NCBI RefSeq assembly: GCF_905475465.1
Contig: NC_062247.1
Span: 248,001-312,000 of the forward strand
DNA from: Pieris napi
Taxonomy: Eukaryota; Arthropoda; Insecta; Lepidoptera; Pieridae
Direction of reading: 5' to 3'
DNA: 64,000 nt
Shown here in pieces: positions 51,310-62,827 of the stretch. Position 1 is the stretch's first letter; each line of letters begins with the position of its first letter. Under the pieces are notes generated by a model. It saw only the letters and a list, made by a program, of their open reading frames with translations, did no database searches and was not told the DNA's origin. Made by a program: the position numbers and the translations under genes.

Positions 51310-51731
51310 ATAGTAAATCAAATGAGCAACTATGGCATGGTAGATATGGTCATAACAAAAAACATTGCTAAGTAATAAGCCCGTTGGTCTATCCTTTACA
51401 ACGTGTCAGGCGAGGAAGGCCGAAAACTTAAAGCATTTAGTCAATTTATCAGTTGAGCTACGAAGAAGAGAAGGGCTTTTAACAAAAGGTTGTATTATTC
51501 ATTCCGATCATAATCTTAAACCACGAATTCGCGCAATCAACTGTTCAAACGCAAAAATATCTTCGGTAAATAATACTGCGCGCCCAATTAGGCTGTGCGG
51601 TAATCACTTGTCAAAATAATTCTTCAGCGACGTGAAATATAACGTAATACCTTAATATAAAGGCTGCAAGTTGATTACAGTAAATATATTCCTTCTTTTA
51701 GAATTCAATCATTTTAATGGCATTTCAATTA
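51310..51731. other. Spacer, no gene recognised
   Basis: The plus frame 51365-51619 (84 codons, Arg/Leu/Asn-rich) has no recognised family and is followed by AT-rich DNA. Confidence 0.4.
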
Positions 51732-51753
51732 CAATAAATCAATGTAAAAATTA

Positions 51754-52032
51754 AAAAAAAAATCAGTGGCGCTACAACCTTTTTAGGTCTGGGCCTCAGA
51801 TTTCTATATCTGTTTCATGATCATTCGTAATCTAATAGGCAAGCAGGTGATCAGCCTCAAGTACCGGACACACACCGCCGACTTTTTTTTGGGTCTAAGA
51901 TATGTCAGTTTCACCGTTCGAGCGAATGTTAAATGCTCACATAGAAAGAAAGACCATTGGCACAGCCGGGGATGGAACCTACGACCTCAGGGATGAGAGT
52001 CGCACGCTGAAGCCACTAGGCCAACACTGCTC
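51754..52032 (-). mobile_element. tRNA-derived SINE, full length (copy D)
   Basis: The minus strand runs from GAGCAGTGTTGGCCTAGTGG (5' end at 52032) through a B-box region near 51975 to the body, and ends in GCGCCACTGATT plus a T run (an A run on the plus strand near 51754). Flanks CAATAAATCAATGTA (51732-51746) and CAATAAATATATGTA (52033-52047) match at 13 of 15 positions, a target-site duplication. One of two essentially complete copies, useful as a family reference for the window. Confidence 0.93.
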
Positions 52033-52088
52033 CAATAAATATATGTACTTTTTAATAATATCAGACACTTGATACTACTCGTAAGTTT

Positions 52089-52376
52089 TTATTGGCATGG
52101 TATGACATCAGATTCCGAACATTGGAGATAGAGTTCATCAAGACGTAAGTGTATTTTATCAATGTTTAATTTAACATTGATAAAGACCAAGGTTTCTAAG
52201 TTTAGAAGTCTCTTCGCTTCTTGAGTTAATAAAGAAATGTTTTCATAATATTGGCTATAGAGTCGGCTTTTAATATAAAAGTTTGTTAGCAATGACTTGA
52301 GTAGGCCCGCCCGCAATGTGTCAGCCCAACTTTGAAACGATTGTTTCAACTCACCACAATAATAAGATTTTCCCAA
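52089..52376 (-). CDS. Unassigned 95-codon frame ending at a poly(A)-type signal
   Basis: I do not recognise the protein. The translation has a balanced, helical-looking composition: residues 10-30 around SWADTLRAGLLKSLL, then LLTQEAKRLLNLETLVF, and a C-terminus ...LDELYLQC...DVIPCQ. It is less random-looking than most frames in this window. The stop codon is embedded in CAATAAAAA (minus strand), so an AATAAA signal coincides with the end of the frame. A 12-bp perfect inverted repeat (52155-52166 and 52173-52184) lies within the coding frame. No promoter or splice acceptor is clear upstream, and a SINE lies 57 bases beyond the stop. It may be a last exon, a gene remnant, a transposon fragment or chance. 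Confidence 0.22.
   Translation of the reverse strand: MGKSYYCGELKQSFQSWADTLRAGLLKSLLTNFYIKSRLYSQYYENISLLTQEAKRLLNLETLVFINVKLNIDKIHLRLDELYLQCSESDVIPCQ
52155..52184. repeat. Perfect 12-bp hairpin inside the unassigned frame
   Basis: TTTATCAATGTT and AACATTGATAAA are exact reverse complements around the 6-nt loop TAATTT. Confidence 0.75.
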
Positions 52377-54237
52377 ATGATAAATTGGAATTCATTAAAT
52401 TAAATTATTTCGGTTGCTAATAATACTAATAATTAGTCTACACATAAACATATAGGATTTAGATGAACACATAGCCGAAGAACACACACACACATAGAAT
52501 GAATTAAGAACTGTCATATATGCAATAACCGAATAACATTTTTATATTACAACAATGAACTAGATAATAGATACTATTAAGATATTGTAGGGCCGAGGTC
52601 ATTGCCTTGACTTGTATAGGAAATGATGACTTGGCAATCATCTTTGTTTACTAATATGACGTTGTATCACTTAAGCTTTGTGAAAGATACGGAGAGATCT
52701 TTAAGATTTCTTCATGAGAGCTTTGTTGGCTTAAAAATATTTGCGTCCCGAAACACAAATGTAGCTTGCTCAGTTTTTCGCAGCAAAAGGCAAGTAATTA
52801 AAGATACAACATACATTAACGCCTTACCGCGGACCACTCCGCCACGTGCGTGACTGATACATAATTAAAAAGTCACACAATTCCCCAAAACGTGTACATA
52901 ACATATAAGAACGCTCACCTGCGAACAAATATTTACTCCAGTTAAGTGGGTTCCATTCCGTACATATGAAAAAACTTGTAAAGCTCTTTATTCATTGAAT
53001 GAGGCTCTCAGACGCGTCCTAACAGATATAATGAATAGGGAAAATATCTGAGATATTGAAATCTTGTTTTATTTATAAAGAATTTTATCTGGAGAAATTT
53101 TGATTACATGAACCGGGAGCGAATTTAATGTGTTTTTCACCTTGAACGCTATTCTATTGCAGAGCGCAAATAAATACTTAAAGGACTATTTGATTTTCGA
53201 TTGGGACTAGTAATTAATAAAAATGTATACCAACTACTTCTATGTCAATCAAATCTGCCAGTAGCGACCGGTGTAAATGCGTTTCGAAGAAATTCATAAA
53301 TATTTGGGACTCTCGACTTTACTATGTTCAAATCAAACAAATCTCATTTAATTAAACTTTGGGGCAGTCCAAACAAAATATATTAAGAATGTGGAGACAT
53401 GAAAGTTATAAGGAGATTAATTATTGGCTGGCTGGAAAAATATTGACGTCAATAATTGTATAATTTTATCATACTTTTCAGGTGTTTAAACAATCTGATT
53501 ATGATTCATATAAGCCACAATAGATTAAAATTAAAAATGTTATTGTTTCCGCTTCTAAGAAACCGCAGTAGTTTTTGTAATATGACATCATGGCATTTCA
53601 AGATTCCATTACGTAATAGCATTAGCATTGTATTATTTGTTGGCTTTATTATAATCATAATTTATTCTGACCTTCGTGTGTAATCTATATCGAAGTAATT
53701 CTTGCTTATTTGTTCAAACAAATAAACAACGTCGTATTTTCATTATTCGAAATGTTAACCATTTGATGAAATTTTGGTATATAGAAAGTTTAAAGTGTAA
53801 TTCAGAAGATTTATATTTAGTTTTTGAGAGTTGATAAAACAAAGTCAATTGTGATTTTTATCGCTTTGGTAGTATTCACTAAAGTGCACGTCCAACTGAC
53901 GAACTTAATACACGTTTTTGTAACTGGAGTCTAGACAGCGTATGTGATGCTGTAGATCAAATTGGTCTTTCTGTGGATCCTAACACATAATCTCTTATGT
54001 ACCTATATGTAGACAAACCTACGGGCATTACCTTTGTAATGAAACTTATGAGCTACACACAATAATAATTTTAATTTTCTATTGATTAATTTTTTATTAT
54101 TATTATTACTATGAAAGTTAAGAAAATTGTAAATACTGTATATCTGATTGTTATGTATACAACAGTTTTTGACCTCATTTAATAATTTTTATTTTAGAGT
54201 AGGTGAACAGGCTTTCGTCACAATCGTTGCCTATACT
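52377..54237. other. AT-rich DNA without a recognisable gene
   Basis: Frames of 75-76 codons (52623-52853 and 53456-53683, plus) show no family. A 14-bp palindrome TATTGACGTCAATA (53441-53454) contains a perfect CRE-type bZIP core TGACGTCA. A short CA repeat lies near 52483. Confidence 0.5.
53441..53454. promoter_or_regulatory. CRE-like bZIP palindrome
   Basis: TATTGACGTCAATA is a perfect 14-bp palindrome with the core TGACGTCA bound by CREB/ATF-type proteins. No gene is nearby to regulate, so function is only possible. Confidence 0.3.
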
Positions 54238-54336
54238 GTACGAGCAATTAATGTACAAATGTATTGGTTCACAACCAGGAACACACGACCTCAGGGTTGA
54301 GGGTAGCACTCCTAAGCCACTAAGTCTGCTCTGCTC
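54238..54336 (-). mobile_element. tRNA-derived SINE, head fragment (copy E)
   Basis: The plus strand shows TATTGGTTCACAACCAGGAA, CGACCTCAGGGTTGAGGGT and AAGCCACTAAG ending CTGCTC at 54336, the reverse complement of the family's head and B-box region. The 3' two-thirds are missing or unrecognisable. Confidence 0.75.
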
Positions 54337-55484
54337 TCATAACTAGGCATAATTATAAAGTTACATCGTCTAAATCCTTATTAAACTTTTATTATTAGAG
54401 ACGTTATTAAAATGCCCTCCCTCTTTGTGCCACAAAGTAGGTCTCCATTAAAACAGATAATGCCGCTCTTATGAAAGGCCCAAGTGCTCACGGTTAAAAT
54501 GAACAGTTAACTTTGACTTTGTAATCACTGTTAAAGCAAGCTTAACTAAAGGGCAGCTTCTTAATTGTGTCTCAACCCCAAAGTATTTTTAATATAAGCG
54601 AATTTATTAATTATTAATTCATTATGAAGACTTTATTTTGAACTAGATAAACTATCAAGGTATAAGTATCCAAATGTTAATAATTTAAAAAATAACATTT
54701 CTACTTACGCGTACATATTAAACGAATGTATGTGTGAAAAGATTTACGAGTAATCACTTTTAAAAAATAAACCAATATTTTACAGCATAAAGTATGTTGG
54801 CTTGTAGGCATACAATTTATAGCAAGTTATTTATTTGTAAAGTGGTAAAACGTGAATTTTACGAGAGCCGTAATATAACCCGGCCCAGGACTGCTCTCAC
54901 AGGGCACTGACAAAGATTCGCTTGAAAAGTTTCACAGATGTGCCATTTTTACTTTTAGCTTAGGGAAGTGGATTTAACTTTTGGTTTGTCTCTCAGTCGA
55001 ACACGCATTTACATATATAATATTAGATGCATGTTCGATATAAACTTTATGTAAATATATATCTAGAAATGCCAAGATTTGATCTAACAAACCTGGGACG
55101 ACATTTTGAAGAACAGTTAAATTATTGTTGTTACAAAGATACTGTACTAAAAAAAGCACAAAACATTCCAAGATACTTCTGAGTAGTCTATACTCTATGG
55201 CCGGTATAATATTTCACTCGCCGCAGATTTCATACGCTCTAGAGATCGGCAGGCGGCGTCGGGTTACTTGCCTAGCCAATAACCTTACGCGGCGCGAATA
55301 ATTTTCCACAATTTTACTTTCGATTTTTCTCAGGAGCTCATAATTTAGGAGATTTATGGATATCTCGTGGCGCGGCTGCTTAGTGACAGTAGTTCAGTTA
55401 AGGGTCTGCCTTGAGAAGGGGGGACAAATTTGACTTGTGTTTAATGTTCGATATGTAATAAAACATGTATTTTTATATCTAGTT
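54337..55484. other. AT-rich DNA with a CpG-containing patch
   Basis: No gene is recognised. The piece 55190-55420 is less AT-rich, with GGCAGGCGGCGTCGGG near 55249 and ACGCGGCGCG near 55288, and might be regulatory. The minus frame 54974-55171 is not recognised. Confidence 0.45.
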
Positions 55485-55720
55485 CAGGGCAAACGGGCAG
55501 GAGGCTCGTCTGAGGTTTAGTGATACCGCCGCCCATGGGGTGTCCACACTGCCAGAAGGCTAGCAAGTGCGTTGCCGGCGTTTTAAAATCTGGTACGCTC
55601 TTATCTTGAAGGACCCTAAGTCGAATTGGTTCGGAAATACTTCTGTGGGCAGCTGGTTCCAGATAGTGGTGGTGCGCGGCAAAAGATGGAATTTCGTATT
55701 CTGCCTCGACGTCCTATGAT
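55485..55720. mobile_element. Dispersed lepidopteran repeat fragment
   Basis: It contains in order GGGCAAACGGGCAGGAGGCT, AGTGATACCGCCGCCCATGG, AGTGCGTTGCCGGCGTTTTA, AAGGACCCTAAGTCGAATTG, GTTCGGAAATACTTCTGTGG and AGCTGGTTCCAGATAGTGGT. I know this series of blocks from many lepidopteran loci as an abundant interspersed repeat, probably derived from a non-LTR retrotransposon. The class is not certain, and no terminal structure or target duplication is visible here. Confidence 0.7.
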
Positions 55721-56272
55721 AAAACTAATGTTATGACTAATGTTGCTAATTATTCAACTCGATTGACACAGGCTTAAAAGAACACGAAATAAGTTAATTC
55801 AATAGTAGAATATTAAAAAAAAATAACAATTAAGAAACAACGAAATCCTGTTTGCATTGGGAGCGGAGCCAATAAAGACTAATTATTGTAGTTATGACTT
55901 CGGTTAGGTCGTTTGGTTGCTATAGCAACTGGAATATCGCGAATGGCCGGTCGTAAAGCAATCGCAATCGTCACGGAGCAATAATTGTGTAGATGTGGCA
56001 TTACATATTCATGGCCACTAAGGGCTGGGGAGTCGGAGATTATGCTCGACAGCCCCCATAAAACAATAAGTACCTATTGTTCTTTGACGGCAATCATCGT
56101 AAAGCGTTAGCACCTGCGCTTAGTCTTTTTGTAACTACTCGACGTTATAGAAGTGTTTTATTGTACACTGAATATTAATGTTCGGTTCATTATGGCGCTC
56201 TAATTCTTCGGAATGAGCTAACACATCTTTGTAGTGTAATAATACATTATATTTTTTATAATGTAAAAAATA
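55721..56272. other. Unique DNA containing an X-box-like palindrome
   Basis: No gene is recognised. It carries the 14-bp palindrome at 55916-55929 and a CG-containing block to about 55985. A GGGCTG/CAGCCC hairpin lies near 56022-56057. Confidence 0.5.
55916..55929. promoter_or_regulatory. RFX X-box-like palindrome
   Basis: GTTGCTATAGCAAC is a perfect palindrome that fits the two half-sites of the RFX-family X-box (GTTNCC...GGNAAC) with C-to-T and G-to-A changes inside. X-boxes mark ciliary gene promoters in animals. No transcript start is seen here, so this is a candidate site only. Confidence 0.3.
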
Positions 56273-56485
56273 GAGCAGTGTTGGCCTAGTGGTTTCTGCG
56301 TACGACTCCTGGCTGACTTTTCTTCTATGTGCGCATTTAACATCCACTCGAACGATGAAGGAGAACATCGTGAGGAAACTGACTTTCCTAGACCCAAAAG
56401 TCAACGGTGTGTGTCACAGACCCTAATCACCTACTTGTCTATTAGATTGACAAATGATTCAGAAATCTGAGGACCAGACTTAAAA
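56273..56485 (+). mobile_element. tRNA-derived SINE, internally deleted (copy F)
   Basis: It starts GAGCAGTGTTGGCCTAGTGG, then TTTCTGCGTACGACTCCTGG, with the B-box region largely lost. The body CTATGTGCGCATTTAACATC, CATCGTGAGGAAACTGAC and CCTACTTGTCTATTAGATTG is followed by CAGAAATCTGAGGACCAGAC. It reaches close to the 3' end of the family. Loss of the B box means it cannot be transcribed by RNA polymerase III in the normal way. The 89-codon minus frame 56135-56404 is antisense to it. Confidence 0.85.
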
Positions 56486-57628
56486 AGGCACTTACTTTTA
56501 CGAGAAAACGTTACATTAATAAATAGAAACGATTACGTTTCCTTAGTGAAATATAAGTAACAAATATTAAATACATTTGTATTTATTAAAGATTACATGA
56601 GTTCTGTATTTGGGTTTGATATAGGTACGTAGTTGCAAGTTGGCATAATAATTTAATAATTAAGTTATCTCTTTACCAGTCAGTTAAAAAGCTTAATATT
56701 AAAACACAAAGTATAAAAGACTTAAAAGACCTTAGAGCCGTCAAATCTCAGATCTAAGGCCCTGGATATAATCGGCGTGATCTTATTATCTGTAGGCGCG
56801 TCTAGTCAGCAATAGTCTATAACGACCCTTATATTTTATCGAGCTAAGCAGTACGTGACGCGAACGTTACGATAGCCAATGAGATATGAAAAACGTTTGT
56901 CTCATATGAAAAATAAAAATGACCCACTTTTTATAAGCATCGAGGATGTGTCGCGAATTTTATTTCATTTCTATAGTAAAAGGCCAGTTTTTAAGATTAT
57001 CAACAAATATTATTGTATTAATTGAGTATTTATTTATTTTCAACCTTTAAATAAATAATATAAAGATTTTTATGAAAAAATATGAACTGAATACTAAGAG
57101 CATTGCATAAAAAAGTTATGACAAATTACTTGTATATATATACCCATGACACACGAAATGTCGAGACGGTTTCAATATTTAAAATTACTGTAGAATAGTG
57201 ACAACCAATTGAAATTTTCAATTTATACATTTAAAACACCTGTTTATAAATATATAGTTAATACGTAAATATTGAACTTCACTTTATATTCGGAAAGGAA
57301 CCTTGGTTATCTTGCAAAAAATGAAAAACAAGTAGAAATGACACCGTTTCTAAAGGTATTTTTTAATTTACGCGCTGCTTTGGCATTATTCCCTAATTAC
57401 ATTATGTGAAAATGACCTTATTAATTTTTGAACACTTTTCTCATACATTTCGCTTTCTCATCTACCGTGGGCAGTATTCGAGCAATGTGCGACATTTATA
57501 ACTAAACAAGGTCGGAACACGTCGCACCGCTTTCCCTTTTAACATAGTTTTCCCCATAGACTGCATACCATTCTTTGCATACCCTGAAATGTTCAATAGC
57601 CAAACATACCTAGTAGGAAAAGATCCGC
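56486..57628. other. AT-rich DNA with a dispersed-repeat copy
   Basis: No gene is recognised. The second copy of the ATCGAGGATG repeat is at 56939-57000. Confidence 0.55.
56939..57000 (+). repeat. Dispersed repeat, copy 2
   Basis: ATCGAGGATGTGTCGCGAAT matches 3391-3410 except for one C-to-T change. A downstream AGGCC followed by T-rich sequence is also shared. The family is unknown. Confidence 0.5.
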
Positions 57629-57642
57629 CATTGATTTTTATA

Positions 57643-57933
57643 AAATAAATCAGTGGCGCTTAAACCATTTTCAGGTATGGCCCTCAGATCTGTATCGGTT
57701 TCATGATCGTCAATCTAATAGGCAAGTAGTTGATCAGCCTCCTGTGCTTGACGCAGGCCGTCCACTTTTTGGGTCTAAGGCAAGCCGGTTTCCTCACGAT
57801 ATTTTCCTTCACCGTTTGAGCAAAAGTTATAATGCGCACATAGAAATAAAGTCTATTGGTGCACAGCCGGGGATAGAAGCTACGACCTCAAGAATGAGAG
57901 TCGCACGATGAAGCCACTAGGCCAACACTGCTC
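57643..57933 (-). mobile_element. tRNA-derived SINE, full length (copy G)
   Basis: On the minus strand it runs from GAGCAGTGTTGGCCTAGTGG (5' end at 57933) to GCGCCACTGATTTATTTTA at about 57643. Flanks CATTGATTTTTATA (57629-57642) and CATCGATTTTTATA (57938-57951) agree at 13 of 14 positions, a target-site duplication. Four extra bases separate the SINE head from the right duplication. The head, body and tail match the copy at 51754-52032 throughout. Confidence 0.93.
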
Positions 57934-57951
57934 AAAACATCGATTTTTATA

Positions 57952-60900
57952 TAGCACTTTGATCGTTAAATCAGTTTTGTATAGGAAAACGGCTCGTTTT
58001 TATAGTAATTATATCTAGTATTTTGTGAAAAAATACCTCGATTCCCGGGTAAAATTACTTTGAAAAGAACAAAGAGAAATTTCAATAACATAGTTTTTGT
58101 TCTACTCTGTTTTATTAATTCGTTTATTTTTACATGAAATCGTTAATAAGTTAAAAGACAAGTGCGAAATATAATATTATTTAAATGCAAAGTTATACAC
58201 AAAATGTATGTCTTAATAAAGTCTATGTAAAAGAAATGTTTTATTAAGTAAATACGCTATGTCTATATATAATGCCTAGCGAATTCTATTAACCGTGAAA
58301 GTAAAGCGAGCGTATGAAAGTCAATAAAAACACTTGTAAATGTCTTTCCGATACTTTATTGAAGGTGCCTCACAACTTTGCCAATTTTTTAAAAGATTTT
58401 CTTTTCCTTGGATACAAATTCACTAATCGAATTTTTACGTCGAGTAGGTACGTATCACCATTGTAAGCAAACATACCAATTCGTATTCATTATCACTTTA
58501 AAAAATTATAACCTAAAAATGAAACACCTTAATTTTTAATTTACGAAATAAACCGACGTCTCTGACCTTTAACTTTTAGTTAAACGCTCGTTAAGTATCT
58601 AATAAAAATGCAGCTTATTATCGATAATTTGGAAAATTTATAGAACAGTAAAGATAACATAAATAAGTGGAGGCGAGGAGAGGTCGGCATTATGCAAGAT
58701 TTCTCCAATTAGTGGGATTTCTATCAAATTAATAGTCCTATCAGAGATACAATGAGCGCCCGCGGATCGCCTCGAACAATTTATGGGCGTTTGTTGGCGT
58801 TTTAATGTTATTACCGTGAAATGGGATATCGTATTCATTGTTCACTTTGGATTTATTCCTCCACTTTTGACCTGCATTTATTTTAAAACATGAGCTTGGC
58901 AAGAAAGGTACCTATATGGTACCTTCCATATGTAGTTGAAGTTGGATCCGCTATTAATTAAAATACTGTCTTGCATCTTTCTGATTTCTAACATCCTAGA
59001 CATTGGGCTTGATATGAATGTGATGTAATTGTCATAATCCATTAATTTATTTTTAAAATATAATATTTGGGGTCGAAAGCTTTGAAGGCATTGGCTCCAG
59101 CACATAGAATCACGGTCTTAGGAATGGAGGAAACATAATTTGACTAGCAGTACGCTGTAGCAAAAATGCCTAAATTCTGTGTTAGTTAAACCAGCTTAGA
59201 ATTAATTGAAGGAAACTGCATATGTACAGGCGAATGGCCATAGTTTAATCATTTCCGGATTAGTAAGTCGTACATAATAAGCAATATACTCAAATTAAGG
59301 TTTCACCACAGTCCACAAACCATGAAAGGCAGTTGGTTGGTTTTAAATACATGTAATTGTACTTTCACTTTTCAACGTGTATCTCAAATATTCAAAAAAT
59401 ACCTAAATTATAGGCTAAATAGCGAAAGGTATAACGGATTTAAGTTTTATTATGAATAATTTATTAAATATAACTGATAAAAATAAAGAAGTTATGCTGT
59501 CGCTAAGTAAAATATGATGTTATCTAGATTTTAAGTGTAATATTCCTTAATCAACAAACTAACTTATTATTATTACTGGTTCCCTTTAACCTGTGACGCT
59601 TTCATGTTTCACTTAGGCGAGATTAGGTTGAGAGCTACGTCTATTAATTGTTAGATTACGAAAATTTAAACGTATACGTAACATTACATAGTGTGTATAT
59701 ATACATTAATTTAGATTAAAACATATCAAAATGTTCATTATCATCTATGACACTTTAATACACTTGTATGCCTATTAATGTATAGTTTGATTACACATAG
59801 TCCAAAGGCTATTTCCATCGCAGGGGTAGGATTATTAGCGCGGATCTAATAGCGGGTATTACACCTGATTGCCTCTTATAAAACGCTTAACGAAATTATT
59901 CTTTCGAAGGCATTCGACCAATTTATCCTTTTCGAATCAAAGCCAAATTACAGATCTAAACGTAATTGGAACAAAAAAGACGGAGTTCCTGGATTTTTGG
60001 TGTTTCGATGGCGATTAACGGTTTCTTTGAGCTTCACGTGATTTTAATACGATTAATCAGTGTTTATAGTAGAATGATGGGACTTAAGACTAGTACTTAG
60101 TAGTATTAAAATAGACATTCGTAAAACACTTATTTAGGTAAGTAGTGCCTCGTCCAAAAGACTGTTTTAGTTAACTAGTAATAATATATAAAATTTATTA
60201 TATATTTGTATAATAAAATAACACTTATACAAACTATGGAACTACTTTTAGATATATATTTTGTACATGATTTGAATATAATTCTATCAAGAATAAGCTT
60301 TAAAGACTAAACGGTTAAAGGAGGTTAATTAAGGTGCGTTCAATTCTGTCCCAATGTCCCACTATCGGGTCTCGAGATTGACAAATTGGGTCTCTACGGG
60401 GCTGGCCGATCTAACCAGACCTTTATTTAAGTCAATCTTAATTGCAGAGTTCGACCATTTAATGGCTGTGCCTGTGACGTATACCGAATAGGAATCTCGT
60501 ATGTTTTTTAAGAGAAGTGGAGTAGTTAGCATATATATGTACTGAGTAAAACGAAGAGAAAATATGTATATAATTTTTATTAGAAATGAAACTCAGTTTT
60601 CTATGAATAATAATAAAAATATTAATGTACAAATGGCTACGTAATTTTTATTGTTGAACAACTAATTATGATACTCCGCATTTTGCATATCCTGTTCGTG
60701 AGCAAGAGTCGAGTTGAAAACTTTTAACAACCTTCATTCAAGTGCAGTACATTCGAGTAGGTACATGATAATTTCAAAGCACGCTCCTCGAAAATATGGC
60801 CGTATCCGCAACGCTATAAAATCCTTAGTCATGGCTTCAATCAGGCTATCGGCTGATAAAAGCTGTCAGCCACGGAAGATTTCGGGTGGTCTTATCCGAC

Positions 60901-62355
60901 ATCCCTGAGAGGCGAGGCGTGCTTTGTCAAGGACGGGTTCGAGATTGCGTCTAAAACTCTAGTAGGTACTATATATTTTATTTTAACTATTTTGTGCCTT
61001 TAAATAAGCTTACTTCAATGGTTCAATTGTCAACTATACGTTTAATAATGTCAGTAAGTACAAAGAAAAGTAAAACGGGAGCGAACAAAGTATGTTATTA
61101 CGATACATCTCACGGCCCACTGGCCTCGATGATGACATTTGACTGCGAGATAAGAATACTCATTCAACGTCTTTTATACTTGCTAAAAATTTACATATGA
61201 GAAAATTCATTTTTCATTTAGCTATATTTATTGTACATTACCCGAAACTAATCAGAAAAATATAATAAACCTCAGTTAAAACTCGAACACCAATAAAATA
61301 AATTCTTTTTGATATTAATTGTATCTATTTTAAGACCACTACTATGTTTGCACGGAAAATATTGATTATTTAAAAATATACAACAATTATGGTCAAGTAA
61401 TGACAAAAATGCCTGCGTCTGTCGCTCGCTACCTTGTGTGTCATAATGTCACTTTGCTATATGGAGAGTTATGGTGTAATCATTTCCTGATTGGTATTAC
61501 AATGTTTTATGCGTAACAGTGAGGAAAAACGTGGGATTTATCTCTTGATGTACTTTTCTGTTGACATTGGAAACAGATTATTAACAAAACAAACTTTCCT
61601 ATTGAACTATTTATGAACTACTCACATTCTCACAGCGTCGTATATTATTGAACATAAATATTTACCTGAAAACAAAAAAAATATTAATAATAACTACCTA
61701 AGCATATTAAAAATATGTAATAAAAAGTCAGCCAATTTTCATGTAACTCAATTTGTTCTATAGTTATATTATTCATGCATATAATTTACTTTGATTAAGC
61801 GAGTGATTCTCAACCCAGCTCTACTTAAGACCAACAAAAACATGGTCGTAAGACTAAAAATAGAGGCGTGTGTCACACAACCCTTGTTAACGATCAAATA
61901 TTTAAGAGGAAATGCAATTATCAAATCAAACAGATAATTTAGGTTACACGTGGTACTCAGGTATCCTATTTCGCAACTACTCATCGTTATCGTTTCATTA
62001 TCGGCAGTATTGGTCCGTTATCGGTCGGCGACATAACCGATTTCTGTATCAGATACACAATGTTTGCTCAGCACACAGACAGCCCTTTGATGTTGTTATA
62101 TTTGTTGTTGGCAAAACAGACACCTCTGTGATGAAGAGGGGTGACTGTTTAATCTATTATGTCATATATATATATAGCTTCAGCTAAAATCTAAACATAA
62201 AGGGGTGGGTTAAACCTTCTATTATCTAATAGTATAATTAATTATTTTTAATAGTTTGGAATAGTTTACTTTAATAATACAGTAGCTTTTGAGTTAATTC
62301 GTTACAAACATAAAAAACAAATCATTCCTCTTTCTAACTTTTTTTTTACATTAGT
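57952..62355. other. AT-rich DNA without a recognisable gene
   Basis: Frames of 91 codons or fewer (the longest 61912-62187, plus) show no family. An 8-bp hairpin AAGGTACC/GGTACCTT lies at 58905-58925. The block 58650-58830 has CpG-containing pieces and homeodomain-type sites (TTAATAG, TTTATGGG). Another compact less AT-rich piece is 60770-60950. Confidence 0.5.
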
Positions 62356-62520
62356 TCTATACTAAGCCTCCTGTCAGCGTTTGTGATCGCACTCCACCGA
62401 AAAGACTGAACCGATTTTAATGTATAATGCGTTGATATGAGAATAGACCATAAAGAATATTTCATTCTGCTAAGTTGGAATCAAATAAATTTTTGTCTGT
62501 CTATCTCATAGTATATAGCT
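62356..62520 (+). mobile_element. Possible decayed Helitron-like 5' end
   Basis: TCTATACTAAG at 62356 followed by AAAGACTGAACCGATTTTAA (62401 onward) and TTTTTGTCTGTCTATCT resembles the start of another insect Helitron group (TCTATACTAATATTATAAAG... CTGAACCGATTT). The base before TC is T, not the expected A, and no 3' end was found. Tentative. Confidence 0.35.
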
Positions 62521-62536
62521 TTCCTGAAATATTTGA

Positions 62537-62827
62537 TTAAGATAGCTTGACGGTCAAGGCACCGAATGAGGAAAATATTTTACAATTTCTGTACATTTTC
62601 AGTCCGAATATCTTCATAAAATAGATAAAAGCAGAAACAGTAACGATAAACAGTATTGACGATGCCATCATAAAAGTCCAAATCAAAAATCTCTCAAACG
62701 AAATGCGAATGCTCAAAGGATGTGCATTGAGCGCAATGCAGCCTTCAGGCTTTGTAGGAACCACGCATAAATCCCACTTGGTACTGCTTTTACCTAGCAA
62801 ACGCTTTAAATACTTGTGAAACCACAC
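62537..62827 (-). CDS. Unassigned 96-codon frame with one membrane-type segment
   Basis: I do not recognise the product. Residues about 50-72 (LIWTFMMASSILFIVTVSAF) form a strong hydrophobic stretch long enough to cross a membrane, preceded by a Lys/Arg-containing N-terminal half with three Cys-free loops and followed by a basic tail. No signal peptide, promoter or poly(A) signal is evident. A donor-like sequence (TAG|GTAAAA on the minus strand near 62795) falls within the frame. Hydrophobic segments arise easily by chance in AT-rich DNA, so translation is doubtful. Confidence 0.15.
   Translation of the reverse strand: MWFHKYLKRLLGKSSTKWDLCVVPTKPEGCIALNAHPLSIRISFERFLIWTFMMASSILFIVTVSAFIYFMKIFGLKMYRNCKIFSSFGALTVKLS

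Noticed and set aside
56135..56404. 89-codon minus-strand open frame
   Set aside because: Its first half is antisense to the SINE at 56273-56485; the rest is AT-rich spacer.
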